From a virus, in IMG/VR virus record IMGVR_UViG_3300012000_000024, positions 1 through 50,647 of that record: 50,647 nt of DNA, one strand, 5' to 3'. The notes under the pieces are model-generated. The model was not told where the DNA came from. It ran no database searches and was given only the letters and a program-made list of their open reading frames with translations. Shown here one piece after another: positions 49,118-50,647 of this stretch; within the stretch, counting starts at the first letter, position 1; each line of letters starts with the position of its first letter. The translations under genes were made by a program, and so were the position numbers.

Positions 49118-49143
49118 GCCCCCTAAAAATTAATTTAGGGGGC
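49114..49143 (-). terminator. Terminator after the major capsid gene
   Basis: A perfect 10-bp stem GCCCCCTAAA/TTTAGGGGGC (49118-49143, loop TTAATT on the minus strand) followed by TTTTCATTTT. It is the strongest intrinsic terminator in the window. Confidence 0.9.
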
Positions 49144-49168
49144 ATTTCTGAGATCTAAATCCTAATAA

Positions 49169-50212
49169 TTAGGAAGCGACCTTAACGTTCTTTACAACGA
49201 CCCAAGCGTCTGCCTGCTCGATTTGGCATCCTACACGAGTATACATTGTGTACTCGATAGAATCCTTACGTGGCCAGAAGAATCGGTAAACGGTTACATC
49301 ACGCTTGATACCAATAACTACGTTATTTGGGAATGTCAAGTGGATATCTCCGTGTGATCCTGTTGGGTTGGAATAATCACCAGTCTGTGTTTCTGGAAGA
49401 AGTGGTACTTCAACGATTGGAATACCAAATGCAAATGGAGCTACATAGCCAGCTGGACCACCTAGTGGTTCAGTTCCTCCACGGATAATGCTTGATGCAA
49501 TATCTTGTGGAATTGTCTGGTTTGTTCCAATGCTGTTCTTGTACAGGAAGTCCTGAATCAAGTTTGATCCTGCTAGGAAGCGAAGATCTCCACGGCGTTG
49601 CTTGTACTTACGTGGCATTGCCTTAAGAGCCTTGTTAAATGCTTCACGGCTGATTTCTGCGCCGCCGTTATCAACGACACGTCCGTTAGCCTTTGACTTT
49701 GCAACTACACCCTGGAATGCTGAAAGCAATCCTGTGCCAGTTCCTGTACCGTTAAGGATTACATCCTCAATATCGTTACCTGCCTGTGTTGCCATCAAAC
49801 GTGCAATGTGATCTTCAAGATCTGCACCTTCAATATTGTCTTCTAGAGATTCTGTTGAAAGCTCCCAATCCATGCGGAGTTTCTTTGTTGTTAGAGAGAT
49901 CTTTGAGAAAGTAACAGCGGCGTTTGTGCCAGTGTTATCTCCTTCAGCTGCGACAGTCATAAGTCTTTCGCCAACTGACATACGATCAATCTCAGTGGTA
50001 TCTGCTCTCATTCGGACAGTACGTGCAACTTTACCAATTACGGTAGCGTCGAACATGTAGTCTAGGAAGCGAGCTGATTGTTCTGGGTTAAGCAATCCAC
50101 CGTTTCCGTTTTCGGAAGCACGGTGTACACCTGTTCCACCTGTAGTGGAAGCGAATGTACCTGTAGCTGTTGTATTAGCTGCAATTGCTTTTTCTAATGT
50201 TTCATTACTCAT
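49169..50212 (-). CDS. Major capsid protein, HK97 fold
   Basis: A 347-residue coat protein. The start is the ATG at 50212, 9 bases after AGGTG; a GTG at 50224 is less likely. After an N-terminal arm (Thr/Gly/Asn-rich) come an E-loop-like region (GERLMTVAAEGDNTG), spine helix residues (LEDNIEGADLEDHIARLMAT) and the P-domain beta strands (FAFGIPIVEVPLLPE). A region with LNGTGTGTGLLSAFQ is also typical of HK97-fold proteins. The strong terminator directly behind shows high, separate expression. Neighbours are scaffold-like and SAP-domain genes. Confidence 0.9.
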   Translation of the reverse strand: MSNETLEKAIAANTTATGTFASTTGGTGVHRASENGNGGLLNPEQSARFLDYMFDATVIGKVARTVRMRADTTEIDRMSVGERLMTVAAEGDNTGTNAAVTFSKISLTTKKLRMDWELSTESLEDNIEGADLEDHIARLMATQAGNDIEDVILNGTGTGTGLLSAFQGVVAKSKANGRVVDNGGAEISREAFNKALKAMPRKYKQRRGDLRFLAGSNLIQDFLYKNSIGTNQTIPQDIASSIIRGGTEPLGGPAGYVAPFAFGIPIVEVPLLPETQTGDYSNPTGSHGDIHLTFPNNVVIGIKRDVTVYRFFWPRKDSIEYTMYTRVGCQIEQADAWVVVKNVKVAS

Positions 50213-50233
50213 TTTATATTTCACCTACCTTTT

Positions 50234-50647
50234 TTAGTTAAAAATTTCGTTCACGGAACCGAGGAAAGAACCGTTCCACTTTGATTTTTTGATTGTTACC
50301 TCCTGAGACCCGCCAAGGTCTGAGGACTTCTTAATTGCAGTCTCTGATTCTACTGCATCGACACGCTTTTCTACACCATCAATCGTGTTCTTGATGTTTT
50401 CTACAGCCTTTGAAAGGGCTGCGTGTTGTTCTGCCAACTCTGAAATTCGACCATCTACGCTCTTGCTAAATGTTTCAACTGTATCTTTGATAGCTGAAAC
50501 CTGTGCTGCATTTGCTTCTGAAGCCTTGTTCAATGTCTCTGAGAAAAATCCCTTAAGATCGCCAAGCATCTTTGCAAAATCAGGTTCATCAACCATAACT
50601 TCTGATACGTCGGCTGGTTTTTCTTGAGGTTTTGGCGGAGCGGGTCG
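50234..50647 (-). CDS. Scaffold-like protein, C-terminal part (runs in from outside window)
   Basis: The last 137 codons of a gene that is open to the window end. A Pro-rich linker (RPAPPKPQEKPAD) is followed by long coiled coil (ELAEQHAALSKAVENIKNT, VEKRVDAVESETAIKKS) and an end SDLGGSQEVTIKKSKWNGSF. The VEKRV-x5-TAIKKS-DLGGS pattern resembles the C-terminus of capsid scaffold/protease proteins of the XkdF type, which form internal scaffolds. It lies just before the capsid gene. The first frame codon (50647) is in phase with the gene at base 1 if the ends join. Confidence 0.7.
   Translation of the reverse strand, partial: RPAPPKPQEKPADVSEVMVDEPDFAKMLGDLKGFFSETLNKASEANAAQVSAIKDTVETFSKSVDGRISELAEQHAALSKAVENIKNTIDGVEKRVDAVESETAIKKSSDLGGSQEVTIKKSKWNGSFLGSVNEIFN

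Overview
The window is almost entirely one strand of a tailed double-stranded DNA phage (Caudoviricetes, siphovirus-like). Every supported gene reads on the minus strand, so transcription runs from high to low coordinates. The DNA is clearly AT-rich. I see no integrase, excisionase or convincing repressor, so a lytic life style is the simplest reading. The host is probably Gram-positive and may be an AT-rich actinobacterium: there is a CHAP-type endolysin, no recognisable spanin pair, and at least four promoters whose -10 box lies only 6-7 nt before an ATG (leaderless mRNAs, common in Actinobacteria). The host call is inference.

Layout in the direction of transcription. (1) Head and tail, 50.6-24 kb: scaffold-like partial gene, major capsid protein, head-tail connector and completion proteins, major tail tube protein, tail assembly chaperones joined by a -1 frameshift at a CCCAAAC slippery heptamer, a 2117-residue tape measure, then baseplate, tail tip and fibre-like proteins, a glycosyltransferase and small coiled-coil or fibre genes. 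(2) Replication and recombination, 24-9.5 kb: metallophosphoesterase, DnaB-like helicase, DnaG-like primase, a probable single-strand binding protein, a full DnaE-type polymerase with an intact-looking PHP domain, MazG-like pyrophosphohydrolase, RecA, Cas4-like exonuclease, RuvC-like resolvase, two methyltransferases, a nucleotide-modification-associated protein and many tiny genes. (3) Packaging, 9.4-6.9 kb: small and large terminase. (4) Accessory block, 6.7-4.4 kb: tRNA with CAU anticodon, Dps-like ferritin, a small gene broken by one base, Hsp20, a thermonuclease homologue and an FmdB-type zinc ribbon. (5) Surface and lysis block, 4.3-0.3 kb: a large secreted membrane-anchored protein, small membrane proteins, a lipoprotein and the endolysin.

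Genes are tightly packed with ATGA or TAATG overlaps, so most are translationally coupled in long operons. No gap exceeds about 120 bases. The gaps carry promoters, often with an extended -10 (TGR-TATAAT), and structured 5' leaders or terminators. The most intriguing non-coding element is the leader of the nuclease gene (5035-5116), with three hairpins and a mutually exclusive alternative pairing.

No portal or capsid protease gene is visible. The partial genes at the two window ends are on the same strand and in the same frame, so the molecule may close into a circle through one scaffold-like gene. The missing portal argues instead that a few kilobases lie outside the window.
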